From: Blasia pusilla
Lineage: Eukaryota; Marchantiophyta; Marchantiopsida; Blasiales
NCBI GenBank assembly: GCA_050084515.1
Contig: CM114272.1
Location: 49,724,001-49,788,000, forward strand
Length of the DNA stretch: 64,000 bases
Direction: 5' to 3'
Below, piece by piece: positions 1-10,130 of the stretch; positions within the stretch are counted from its first letter, which is position 1; every line of letters begins with the position of its first letter. The notes below the pieces were generated by a model. That model was not told the DNA's origin. It searched no databases and saw only the letters and a program-made list of their open reading frames with translations. The position numbers and the translations under genes were made by a program.

Positions 1-2
1 AT

Positions 3-540
3 CTTCAGGTTCATTAGGCACGTGCTCCAGCTTACATTCCGGAGAATGTTCCATTGTTGGGTGACACTCGGACCCGGATGATGGCGAGTGTTCATGAGGT
101 GCGGTCTTGGATTGGACCAACGGTGTTGTTGGATGCAACGCGAGTTGGCTCGCGTGCACATCGTCCACGCTTGTGGTGGATAAACTTGTTGCCTAGGGAG
201 GTTCTATGTCGAGCATATGATGCAGTGCTGCGGGATCCTTGCCTTACAGTGGATACTATCTTGGATACTGGGTGACTTTCTCAAGTGGTGAGGGTTATTG
301 ATCGGTCACCCATGGCAGTGGTGAACCGTGTGGGCCTGCCTAGGATGGCACTACCCACATTTATGAGTTTTTCCTCGTCACATGCCTACAGGGAAGGTGG
401 TCCCTGGCTTGTATGGGATTCTCATGTGCGACAGTTAGTGGAGCCTAACGCTGATGAGAGAGAGCGTGCGATGGGATTTTGCTACTGGTGTGACAGTGGT
501 TGCTTCCATTTCTAAGGCTTCACGACATCATATGTTGGGT
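3..540 (+). pseudogene. Cytosine-C5 DNA methyltransferase-like domain within the Ty3 polyprotein
   Basis: The translation from base 3 contains YIPENVP (about 33-53), which fits the conserved ENV motif (motif VI) of C5 methyltransferases. Next comes VLLDATRVGSRAHRPRLWW, which resembles the segment where these enzymes carry the QRR/SRxRxF-type motif VIII. Further on are PRMALPT, then ADERERAMGF (about 450-479) and, after a one-base frame change near 480, a segment ending HHMLGQEV. These resemble motifs IX and X. The PCQ catalytic motif IV would lie upstream of the window, so catalytic competence cannot be judged. Stops at 15-17 and 273-275 and the frame change show decay. An alternative is a lineage-specific Ty3 domain only distantly related to methyltransferases. 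Confidence 0.6.
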
Positions 541-541
541 C

Positions 542-1235
542 AGGAGGTATGTGAATGGATTTAGTGCTATGGCAAAGCCTTCGAACCAATTGCTGAAATC
601 AGATCAAGAGTGGCAATGGGGAGATGATCAAGAGAGAGCTTTTGTGGAGCTTAAGGCCCAGTTGGTGGCGGCGCCTATCTTGAGGAGACCTATCAGAGGG
701 CGCCCATTTCAGCTACACACCGATTGGAGTAGGTTGGGACTTGGAGCGGGGTTGACACAACATGATGATGAGCACATGGAGTTTGTGGTGGCCAATGCAA
801 TGTCATTTGAATAATGCAGCGGAGTCGTGCTATAGTTCATATGAGGGAGAGTGCTTGGCAGTAGTGTGGGCTGTGGCACACTTTAGGTGTTACTTGTTTG
901 GCACACAGTTTACCCTTGTTACTGATCACCAGCCGCTCAAGTGGTTGATGGAGTCTGACAAGCTTACAGGGAAGCTTGCACAGTGGGCTCTTATCTTATA
1001 GGAGTATGACTTCCAGGTGGTACATAGACCTGGAGTTTCCAACCTTGATGTTGATAGGTTGAGTAGGAACCCATGTACTAGCCAAGAGGATGCAACTGGG
1101 GCTAGATGGCATGGCGAGGTTGATGAGGAGATGGTGCCAGGTTGGCATGCATCCGCCTTTTTATGTTGGTTAGGGATGGACTCTAGTATGGAGGACCACA
1201 TGACATCTTACTCTAGTCAGAGGGTAGATGGCTAG
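542..1235 (+). pseudogene. Ty3 reverse transcriptase C-terminus and RNase H
   Basis: The reading begins at the RT thumb (RRYVNGFSAMAKPSNQLLK, from 542), then the connection segment with an AFVELKAQL run, then RNase H. PFQLHTDWSRLGLGAGLTQ corresponds to the first catalytic region, where Ty3 RNase H normally has a TDAS-like motif, here TDWS. Then come the E of YSSYEGECLAVVWAV and the D of LVTDHQPLKWL, and the end motif VHRPGVSNLDVDRLSR. A frame change near 795-815 and stops at 1000 and 1233 break it. The RT palm with the YxDD box is missing because the thumb directly follows the methyltransferase-like segment. Confidence 0.85.
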
Positions 1236-1295
1236 CCTTCAGATCCTAAGGTTGGAGATGGTGGTACGGATCAGCGTGATATTCATGATGATGCG

Positions 1296-2427
1296 TTGGT
1301 GTTGGAGTTCCTAAAGACCAGTAGGGTGCCAGGCATAGTGAGTGCCAAGGAGCAAGATTGTGTTCTTCAACGTGCTAAGAGGTATCGATTGGAGGGAACA
1401 CATATTCTCCGTGTGTGGGAGGATGGTAGAGTACGAGTAGTGCCGCATTTAGCTCTGAGAGAGCGCATTGTGCGACATGCCCATTTTCGTGTAAAGCGTA
1501 CGTATAGCTTACTCCTTGGTCAGTATTGGTGGCGTGGCGTGCATACTTAGGTGCATTAGTTGGTGTCATGTTCTATGGTTTGTGACCCGATGAGGGCATC
1601 ATTCAATGCCCCTACACCACAATTACACCCTTTGCCTATTATGGGGTTGGTTTACCGTTGGAGTGTGGACTTTGCGGGACCGTTACTGTTGACTGTACGA
1701 CATCATCGATATGTGTTGGTGATGGTGGAGCACTTCTCCAAGTGGATTGAGTTGGTGGCATTACCTGACAAGGCAAGTGAGGGAAGGGCGAATACATTTC
1801 TTGATAGAGTGCTTAGTCATTTTGGTGCACCAGCTGAAGTGCTAACCGACCAGGGTACAGAGTTTCAGGGTGAGTTTCAGGTCTTGTGTGGCAAGGCGTT
1901 GATCGATCATCGGACCACGTCTCGAGATCATCTGGAGGCGGATGGTTTGGCGAGCGTGTGGTTCAGACGGTGAAGAGGGTATTGCACAAGTATGGGCATT
2001 GCACAAGTATGGCCTACAGAAGGGGCATCTTGGAGACTAGGATATTTAGTTGCCATGGTTAGCCATGGGGTATAGGTTGAGTCACCAAGCATCCTTGGCT
2101 TCCTTCTCACCTTATTTTCTGTTATACGGCCGAGATCCACACTTGCCAGCAAAAATTTGTCGGGAGTCTAGTGAGGTGGTGAACCTTGATGACCCAGAGA
2201 TGTGGATGAGAGTGTGTTCTCAACGAGCAGAGCTCTTTCGGAGAGTTATGCCAACACGCTTTGAGAATCTTGCCATTGCTCAACATAGAGATACGTTGCG
2301 GTATGCAACCATTCGGGGTAGAGGTTATCGACCATCAATTTGTAGGTTCCATGTGGGGGACTATGTCTATTTGCAGCAGATTGCACCGACAATGTTGGAT
2401 GTGACGGCAGGCTGCACTATTTTATGA
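1296..2427 (+). pseudogene. Ty3 integrase, decayed
   Basis: An N-terminal region with paired His (ERIVRHAHFR, about 1460-1490) and a following CSMVCD fits a damaged HHCC zinc-binding domain. The core catalytic segment carries WSVDFAGP (first Asp, about 1660-1680), VLTDQGTEFQGEF (second Asp, about 1837-1875) and, after a frame change near 1950, ERVVQTVKR (the Glu). The C-terminal part (about 2050-2427) has the FLLYGRDPHLP and HVGDYVYL motifs typical of Ty3 integrase tails. Stops at 1550 and 2040-2050 and the frame change make it non-functional. A 15-base tandem duplication (attgcacaagtatgg) sits at about 1981-2012. Confidence 0.85.
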
Positions 2428-2721
2428 GTGCGCGAGGTGTTAGCTTCTGGAGTTCTCATGTTGGAGGGTCATGATGGAGTTGTTTGGAAGGACCATGTGC
2501 GTAATTGTGCACCATGTCATCTTTTAAATGTGGATGGTATTATTGACCCAAGCTTAGCCATGATACGTGCTAGCTTGAGGTGCATGTTGTGTGGGTCCGC
2601 TGGTAACGCACTCCGTATGTTGGTGTGTGATCGATGTTCTAGGGGTTGGCACATGATGTGTTTGACTCCACGTATGGATGTTGTTCCTACTGGAAGGTGG
2701 GTTTGTCCTGGATGTTCTTAG
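2428..2721 (+). pseudogene. C-terminal extension of Ty3 polyprotein with PHD finger
   Basis: Same reading frame as the integrase tail, after one stop at 2425-2427. The first part (VLASGVLMLEGHDGVVW) is the usual small beta-rich end of integrase. The last 50 residues form a Cys4-His-Cys3 array: CMLC, then CDRC, then GWHMMC, then WVCPGC, ending in a stop at 2719-2721. Spacing and the Trp before the last Cys pair match a PHD finger, a family that often reads histone H3 tails. In chromoviruses a chromodomain occupies this position and directs integration. I infer a similar targeting role here. The PHD segment itself is unbroken, unlike the flanking coding sequence. Confidence 0.75.
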
Positions 2722-2900
2722 GAGAGGTAGATGACTTGATCTTTGCATGATATGGATTACAGATGTGCAACTAACGATGGGGCAACCTAGCACCCGGCCT
2801 TTTGATTCGTACACCCACGAAGGTGTATAGCATGTAGTAGATGTATAGGGCTACCTGGGAGTTAGAGGGACCTAACTACCAGTTAGGGGGACGAGTTATG

Positions 2901-2990
2901 GTACACTTGTGTTTGTGGATGCTCTCCTCTATGTTATGTATGTATGTGAGTATGGTATGTCAGCGATGTATGTAGTATGACGATGTGGAT
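2901..2990 (+). repeat. 90-bp direct repeat, copy 1 (copy 2 at 3377-3466)
   Basis: Both copies begin gtacactt and end gacgatgtggat, with a TATGTATGTATG run inside. They are 476 bases apart and differ at only a few positions. Confidence 0.85.
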
Positions 2991-3376
2991 TTTCACGACA
3001 GCTGTCATGACCATACGGATTATGTCGTAGAGTATAGTGTGCTAGTAGAGGCCATATCTTATGTAGGACCGTAGTGTCTAGGTAGACATGCGGTTTCATA
3101 CATAGGGTTAGGGGTTACTCAGTTGAGGGTGACTTTTCCAGTAGGGCCTGCCCTTAGGTTGGAGGATATAGTGTGGAGTGCACTCAAAGAACAGTTAGTT
3201 CTTTGAGTTAAGCATGTTGCCTTGGGAGTTAGCCTTGGTAGTGATTAGAGCTCTTTGCTATGGTGGTTCCCGCAAGCTTGGACCTGGATTCTCCCATCGT
3301 GCAGTGGGTTTGGCTCGATTGTATGTGATTCTATACGTGTTTTATGATAGTAGGTCTTCCTTGGATTTCATTTGTG

Positions 3377-3466
3377 GTACACTTATGTTTGTGGATGCTC
3401 TCATTTATGTTATGTATGTATGTGATTATGGTATGTCAGTGATGTATGTTGTATGACGATGTGGAT
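3377..3466 (+). repeat. 90-bp direct repeat, copy 2
   Basis: Partner of the block at 2901-2990. The small number of differences suggests a fairly recent duplication. Confidence 0.85.
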
Positions 3467-3489
3467 TCGCAAGACAACCCTCGAAACTT

Positions 3490-3799
3490 CTATCACGTCT
3501 TTTACGATAGATCGGCCAGATCTAGTAGAGCGCATTTAGATATAATGGAGGGCAGCCTCAAGAGGTCGAAGATGACCTGCTGAGGCCAAGGGTAACGTGA
3601 GAGAGCAGATCTCCCATTTATTTTGGCTCATTTTGAGCCATATACAAAACCTTACTATTTAGGGTAAGTTTCTATTTGGAGTATAATTGACTTTCCACTT
3701 CGGGAAGTAGCTCTTGACCCGCTACAACAGGTCAAGAGCCAAGGAGGTGATCTATGAGCATAGGTTACCGAGGAGAGAGCTTGGGAGAGGAAAGGGAGT

Positions 3800-3893
<94 letters not shown>

Positions 3894-4620
3894 CAGAGCT
3901 CATTCTCTCTTTGTTGAACCTATTGGCATGAGGCGATGGATGGTCCTCTTGGCCTTGTGTGTGTAACCCAAGCCTCTTATTAGGAGAATGGGTTTAGTTT
4001 GACCACTTTATGGCTCATGGGAGCAAGAGCCATTCGTTTGATGTCATTTCTTGATGATTTTTTATACGAAAGAGTTACGCGCGGAAGCTCTCCTTAAACG
4101 CTATGCACGTTGTGGAAGAAACGGTGCACAATTGTGAGTTTGGAGCACAAAGTTGTGGCAGATTGAGCAAGCTATCATGGTCATTGTGCTACCGTGTGAC
4201 TGAAATTTGAAATTTTCCTTGGTAAAATCCTTATTGGAGAAGTAGAAAAGTAAAGATCTTTTATTTTGGAGGATAGGACAAGTGAAGCTAGTAGTGGTAG
4301 CTTCACTTGAGGTAGAAGTTGAATGAAAAATAAATTTAGAGGAGTTGACCCTCAATCTTACGAGGGAGTTGTGGTGAAGCAGTGAATTTGCAGATTTTTC
4401 AAGAAGGGGGGCTATCAAGTTAGGAAGAAATAGGCTATAATCCGCTGTTAGAGGGGATATTTTGAGTGAAAATCCAAAAATTCGTGTCAGTGCCGGTTGA
4501 GGTCGTCGGGTCGACGTAGTCATCGCGACTGCATCGGCATTGTCGCTGACAGCCGCGTGGCCAACGCTAAGCCCTGATCCCGCCTTTTCGCTGGTACCAC
4601 GTCCTTCTTAGGGCCGGGTC
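3490..4620 (+). repeat. LTR-like block L1 of the Ty3 family
   Basis: Homologous to 47640-49130 over most of its length and more weakly to 52190-52760. Shared landmarks are AGGTCGA...TGAGGCCA, ATTTTGGCTCATT, CAAGAGCCAAGGAGGTGA, TTGTTGAACCT.TTGGCATGAGG, TAACCCAAGCCTCT and a later GCGGAAGCTCT. Position after a polyprotein end and recurrence on both sides of a gag fragment (47.6 and 52.2 kb) fit LTRs. Exact TG...CA borders were not found. Confidence 0.6.
3803..3890. repeat. (AG)44 microsatellite
   Basis: Uninterrupted AG dinucleotides inside LTR-like block L1. The homologous position in the 47.6-kb copy has only a short purine run, so the tract expanded in this copy. Confidence 0.98.
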
Positions 4621-5490
4621 CCATGGGCCAGCGTCCGTGCCCGACGCTGGTCCTTGTTAAAGCAGATCTCCATCAGACGGTCCAGAATCTTTTGTCCTGG
4701 CCGGAGTCGTTGATTTGCAAAGAGAGTCTTTGGTTTTATTCGGCAGTCCTTGGTTTTCTTGCGCCCACAAAAATTGGGCGCAAGAAATGATTTGCGTCCT
4801 CGCGACCTCCACAACCTGTTGGGGCCGGTAGAAAGCGGTCTTCGGTTCCGATTCTAGCCGTTTTTCGCTTCTGTTTGGATCCATTCCGTCCATGGACGGC
4901 AGGGTGACGAATAGTTTCTTATGACGAATAGTTTCTTGTGAGGCCTTCTTGTAGCCGGGTCCCATGATGTAGGAAGAATTTCTACTCACAAACTTTCTCG
5001 AACCTTGCATTTGCATCTGCGACACAACGTCCCTCAACTTCTGCCGCCTGATGAATGTGCAGCCCCTGTTCCTCCCAGTTCTTTCTCTGATCCGAGAAAT
5101 GAATCCATTTCCATGGACGGGGGAGGATTCAACCCGAGGATTCTTTTCGTTTTAAAAGACGGTCGTTCCGCTCTGAGGAGGGGGAAGGTTCTCGCCAATT
5201 TTTTGTTACTTACGTTAAAGGTAATTTGTCTGATTGGTAGAAGTCAGGTTGCGTGGATCCATGTTTAAGATTTTAAGGCTCTAAGCTGGCTCATGGGACT
5301 TAACGCCTAAGAAAGTGATTCCATGTTCGACAGATTGAAGTGGAGTCTGGACTAGGTCTTCGATCCGCCCATCATTCATTCGATTCTCACGTGGGCATTG
5401 GAAATTTTTCTCAGATGTGAAAGTGAAATCTTTTTGATCGACGTTGTGGAGGCTTCTCGATAGCTCACTGTTTGACAAATAAGACAAGTA
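4621..5490. other. Intergenic, no gene recognised
   Basis: Open frames exist here (for example 4657-5037 minus and 5005-5268 plus), but their translations resemble no family I know. An 18-base motif (tgacgaatagtttctt) is tandemly doubled at about 4904-4939. Confidence 0.5.
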
Positions 5491-5565
5491 CGATATGGAT
5501 GCGGAAAGTGTTCTGTTGATACTACATCAGCTCAGTTCAATCACCTCTGCAATTCTCGTCTAACA
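5491..5565 (+). repeat. 75-bp direct repeat, copy 1 (copy 2 at 5895-5969)
   Basis: Starts CGATATGGATGCGG and ends TCTCGTCTAACA. The second copy lies 404 bases downstream with about four differences. No coding sequence is recognised between the copies. Confidence 0.9.
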
Positions 5566-5894
5566 CGCACCAGCTCCCAAATGATGTTGACGTTGGCACT
5601 GAGATTGTTCTGATCATCTTGCAGTGTGCAAAATCGACAAAACAGATTTTGTATACTCAATCTATCCGCTTGGGCACCTATGCTTACACAAGCTCGACAA
5701 CTCCTCCATCCGCTCATAATCGATCTACTAAATCGCCTATGCTAAGTGAAGGTCTACCAACTCCTCAAGCAGCTTGTCATTAATCGACTTCAACTTCTCC
5801 TTTACGAATTCCATCAGCTGTACTCATCCCCAAACTACTACAACTACTCCGACACGTGAAATCCACCAAGGACCACTGCAGCAGCTCATCTACA

Positions 5895-5969
5895 CGATAT
5901 GGATGCGGGAAGTGTTATGTTGATACTACAACAGCTCAGTTCAATCACCTCTGCAGTTCTCGTCTAACA
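5895..5969 (+). repeat. 75-bp direct repeat, copy 2
   Basis: Near-identical partner of 5491-5565. Confidence 0.9.
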
Positions 5970-6224
5970 TCGAGCAATTACGCTTGAAACCTGGAGGCAA
6001 TATCCATAATCTGGATGTGAAGGTACCAGTCGAATGCCCTGTAATTCATATGCATAGAGTCGGTCCTATAGGCGTTTGGAATTTGTGTGGACTAGATGCC
6101 TCGAGACTATCGAGAATTTGCACTCCAAGAACTCTCTTCTGCTGCCATACCAAACACAAATCATGGGCATCACTCTCCCTCGGGCATGTTCAAAAGTCCG
6201 TCCTCGTCGAGAAAAGGGGTTTCG

Positions 6225-7600
<1,376 letters not shown>

Positions 7601-7620
7601 ATATGACTGGGTACCCATCA

Positions 7621-8100
7621 CTACCACCAGACTTTCAGCCTCTTGTTGGGCATCCCTCTGGATTCCTTCCTCACTTCTGGCGCCCTAGACTTTCCCGCGG
7701 CCTTTGCTTTCCTCCTCTTCCTCTCATCTTCGCTATCCGACTCATCACCTTTCTCCTTATCTTCTCGCTTGGCTTTTGCCTCTAACTCATCCGACATCAA
7801 CCCTTCCTCCTCTTCAGCATCCTCATCAGACTCAACCACAGACTCATCATCAGAATCACCTTCGGACTCCTCAGAAACCTCCTCCACGTCCGAGGGCTCA
7901 TACCCTTCATCTGATTCCTCTGACTTCTCAGAATCAGAGTCGCTACCCTCCATGTTCAAGAACTCCCACCCACCATCCTCAATAAACTTTTCTGGGTCAT
8001 CGAGTATAGTCTTCAATATGGGTCGCCAATTGAGATTCATCCTACTTTCGTAGTACGTAATGTTCATAGAGTTCAACCATTCCTAGATTCCATCCAATGA
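7621..8100 (-). pseudogene. SPT16: FACT complex subunit SPT16, last exon fragment
   Basis: The minus-strand translation matches the C-terminus of plant SPT16, the histone chaperone subunit of FACT that handles H2A-H2B during transcription. The segment EWLNSMNITYYESRMNLNW, then a WEFLNMEGSDSDSE block, then a long Asp/Glu/Ser acidic tail and a short basic end (KRLKVWW, stop at 7621-7623) reproduce the family's order. The exon begins after a TTTCAG acceptor read on the minus strand (8101-8106). A TAG at 8083-8085 lies six codons into the exon where the family has Lys or Arg. No upstream SPT16 exon is seen; the Harbinger element occupies that side. I infer a truncated pseudogene; a gene with a downstream-shifted acceptor is the alternative. 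Confidence 0.8.
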
Positions 8101-8303
8101 CTGAAATCTTTGCATAAGAGTAACAATAAAATTTTCACTACTCTTTTTCTTGGAAAGTCATATTATTTCTTCAATCCATTTTTTCAAAAAAAAAAGTTTC
8201 ACTACTCTTTTTCTTGCCGTTGTAGGAAGGAAGTCATATGGACGAGGATTGTGTCATACTCGATTCTCAAGTACCGACGCAGAATGCTAAGCTGATTCCA
8301 TAG

Positions 8304-9961
8304 ACAACTTCCGAGATTCAATTTCTGATTGCAGCAAAACGAGATGAAATGGGGAGATTAGAACTGAATTATACTACTCAATCTACTATGGCCACCTTAA
8401 AACAAAAGTGGAAAAAAGTGGCTGACTTTTGTTTGAAGAATGGGATAAAGCAACCTATTCGTGATGGCCAGGCGTGCAAAAAGAAATGGAGTGCTCTCAT
8501 AAAAGTATTCAAACAAGTAAGTTAAGTTGGTGGTATCCAATTTTTATGATGTGATGCAAAACATGAAGTGTCTTTATTTTACAATTGACACTCATGTAAG
8601 TTTTCATTACAGGTTCATGATTGGGAGCGAAAGGCCAAAAGCGGCGAATTGTCTTACTATTCGTGATGGCCAGGCGTGCAAAAAGAAATGGAGTGCTCTC
8701 ATAAAAGTATTCAAACAAGTAAGTTAAGTTGGTGGTATCCAATTTTTATGATGTGATGCAAAACATGAAGTGTCTTTATTTTACAATTGACACTCATGTA
8801 AGTTTTCATTCTGAGTTCATGATTGGGAGCGAAAGGCCAAAAGCGGTAATTGTCTTACTATTCGTGATGGCGAGGCGTGCAAAAGAAATGGAGTGCTCTC
8901 ATAAAAGTATTCAAACAAGTAAGTTAAGTTGGTGGTATCCAATTTTTATGATGTGATGCAAAACATGAAGTGTCTTTATTTTACAATTGACACTCATGTA
9001 AGTTTTCATTACAGGTTCATGATTGGGAGCGAAAGGCCAAAAGCGGCGTATTGTCTTACTTTGACACTCGCATGTTGAGAAAGTACCGGAAAGCACTAGG
9101 TTTACCTTCAAACTTTGATGAAGCCTATTACAAGGGTCTAGTAGAATGGCTCCCCAGAAGACAAGACGTGGACCCGGAGAGCATGGGAGTGTCCACCTTT
9201 GATACTTCACTTCTACTTGATCTTAATGCTAACTTCAATCCTCCACCCATGAGTCGGATAGCTTCATTCGTGCCACCAGGTATATCAATCTTACCAAAAG
9301 AAGAAGGATGTGACCTTGTTCATTTGTTTCTTAGTATGAATACAAGGCTACTACTAACTTATTGGTTGTTTATATAGAGGTGGAGTCATTTGAGATCCCA
9401 ACCAACGAACCTTCTCCTCCATCGTCTTCTCCAGGTACATGAATATGAAACAAAGAAAGTTCTTTTCTTTGTTAATTTCACTTATTATACACGTATGCTA
9501 CTACTAATTTATTTATTGTTTGTATAGATGTGGAGTCATTTCAGATCCCAGTGGATGCTGAAGAGATCCCAACTAACCCGCGTGTGCCTTCATCGTGTGC
9601 TCATACTGAAGGTTCTTATAATTGTCTTTAATGATTTTTGTGACTTTTTTGGTCTTATGTGGAAATGTAGTTAATGACTTTAGTGGTGTTATGTGGAAAT
9701 GTAGATTTCGGCAAGGAAAGTTCGAAAAGGAAGAGCCTCAAGGATGGGATTAGAGGAAAACGACGGCGTAAGAGCTCCATGCGAGATGCCATGAAGGAGT
9801 CTACTAATGCCATGATAGATGTTATACATGATGGTCAAAGAATGGATATTGAACAGCAAAAATTAGAGTTGGAAGTCCTACAACAGAATGCGGATGCTCT
9901 TACAATGATATCTACAGCCTTTTGTCATGCCTTTGGTAGGGGATTTCAAGGGAGATCTTGA
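8304..9961 (+). CDS. Harbinger Myb/SANT (trihelix-like) accessory protein
   Basis: The proposed exons are 8304-8516, 9015-9279, 9378-9434, 9528-9611 and 9705-9961, joined at GT...AG borders; the true first exon is probably further upstream, since an in-frame TAG abuts 8304. Exon 1 gives LKQKWKKVADFCLKNGI and DGQACKKKWSALIKVFKQ, a tryptophan-spaced Myb/SANT-like helix set. The second joins as VHDWERKAKSG and continues through KYRKALGLPSNFDE. The last exon is basic (GKRRRKSS) with a helical C-terminus. The first intron lies inside a threefold tandem repeat, so splicing from the first donor (8517) to the last acceptor (9014) is needed for an open frame. Exons 3 and 4 look like duplicates of each other (VESFEIP and VESFQIP). 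Confidence 0.6.
8457..9060 (+). repeat. Threefold tandem repeat of a 201-bp exon-intron-exon block
   Basis: Copies start at 8457, 8659 and 8860, each with ATTCGTGATGGC. Each unit holds the end of one exon, a GTAAGTTAAG donor, an intron of about 140 bases, an acceptor and the start of the next exon. Copies 1 and 3 have ATTACAG|GTTCATG at the acceptor, while copy 2 reads ATTCTGAGTTCATG. Copies 2 and 3 differ from copy 1 by few substitutions and one-base indels. Confidence 0.95.
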
Positions 9962-10130
9962 GAGTTTACATTAAGAAATAATTGAACTTCATTGAGGACA
10001 CTATGAACAAAAATAGCCATATGAGATGTACTTATATGTAAAGCATATATATGGATATATATGAGGTACTTCTACCTGTATGCTATATGTACATGTAATT
10101 CTATGTATTTCTACTGATATGTTGAAATTA
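9962..10130. other. Convergent 3' ends within the Harbinger element
   Basis: AT-rich spacer between the two stops; holds several ATATGTA-type short repeats and no gene. Confidence 0.5.

Larger units (their letters stand above)
2722..3490 (+). other. Non-coding 3' region of the Ty3 element
   Basis: No gene is visible. It holds two copies of a 90-base block (2901-2990 and 3377-3466), which suggests a local duplication within the untranslated region or LTR. Confidence 0.5.
1..4620 (+). mobile_element. Ty3/gypsy retrotransposon, 3' half, decayed
   Basis: Polyprotein remnants run in order through the window start: cytosine-methyltransferase-like domain (3-540), reverse transcriptase thumb and RNase H (542-1235), integrase (1296-2427), and a C-terminal extension with a PHD finger (2428-2721). 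A non-coding 3' region and an LTR-like block (about 3490-4620) follow. Several stops and frame changes show it is not functional. The gag, protease and catalytic RT parts are absent: upstream parts may lie outside the window, while the RT palm is missing internally. Gag fragments near 13, 51 and 55 kb may belong to the same family, because LTR-like blocks are shared between this element and the 47-53 kb copy. The right border is approximate. Confidence 0.8.

Noticed and set aside
3655-3966. Open frames through the (AG)44 tract
   Set aside because: Same effect of a simple repeat; the region is LTR-like and non-coding.
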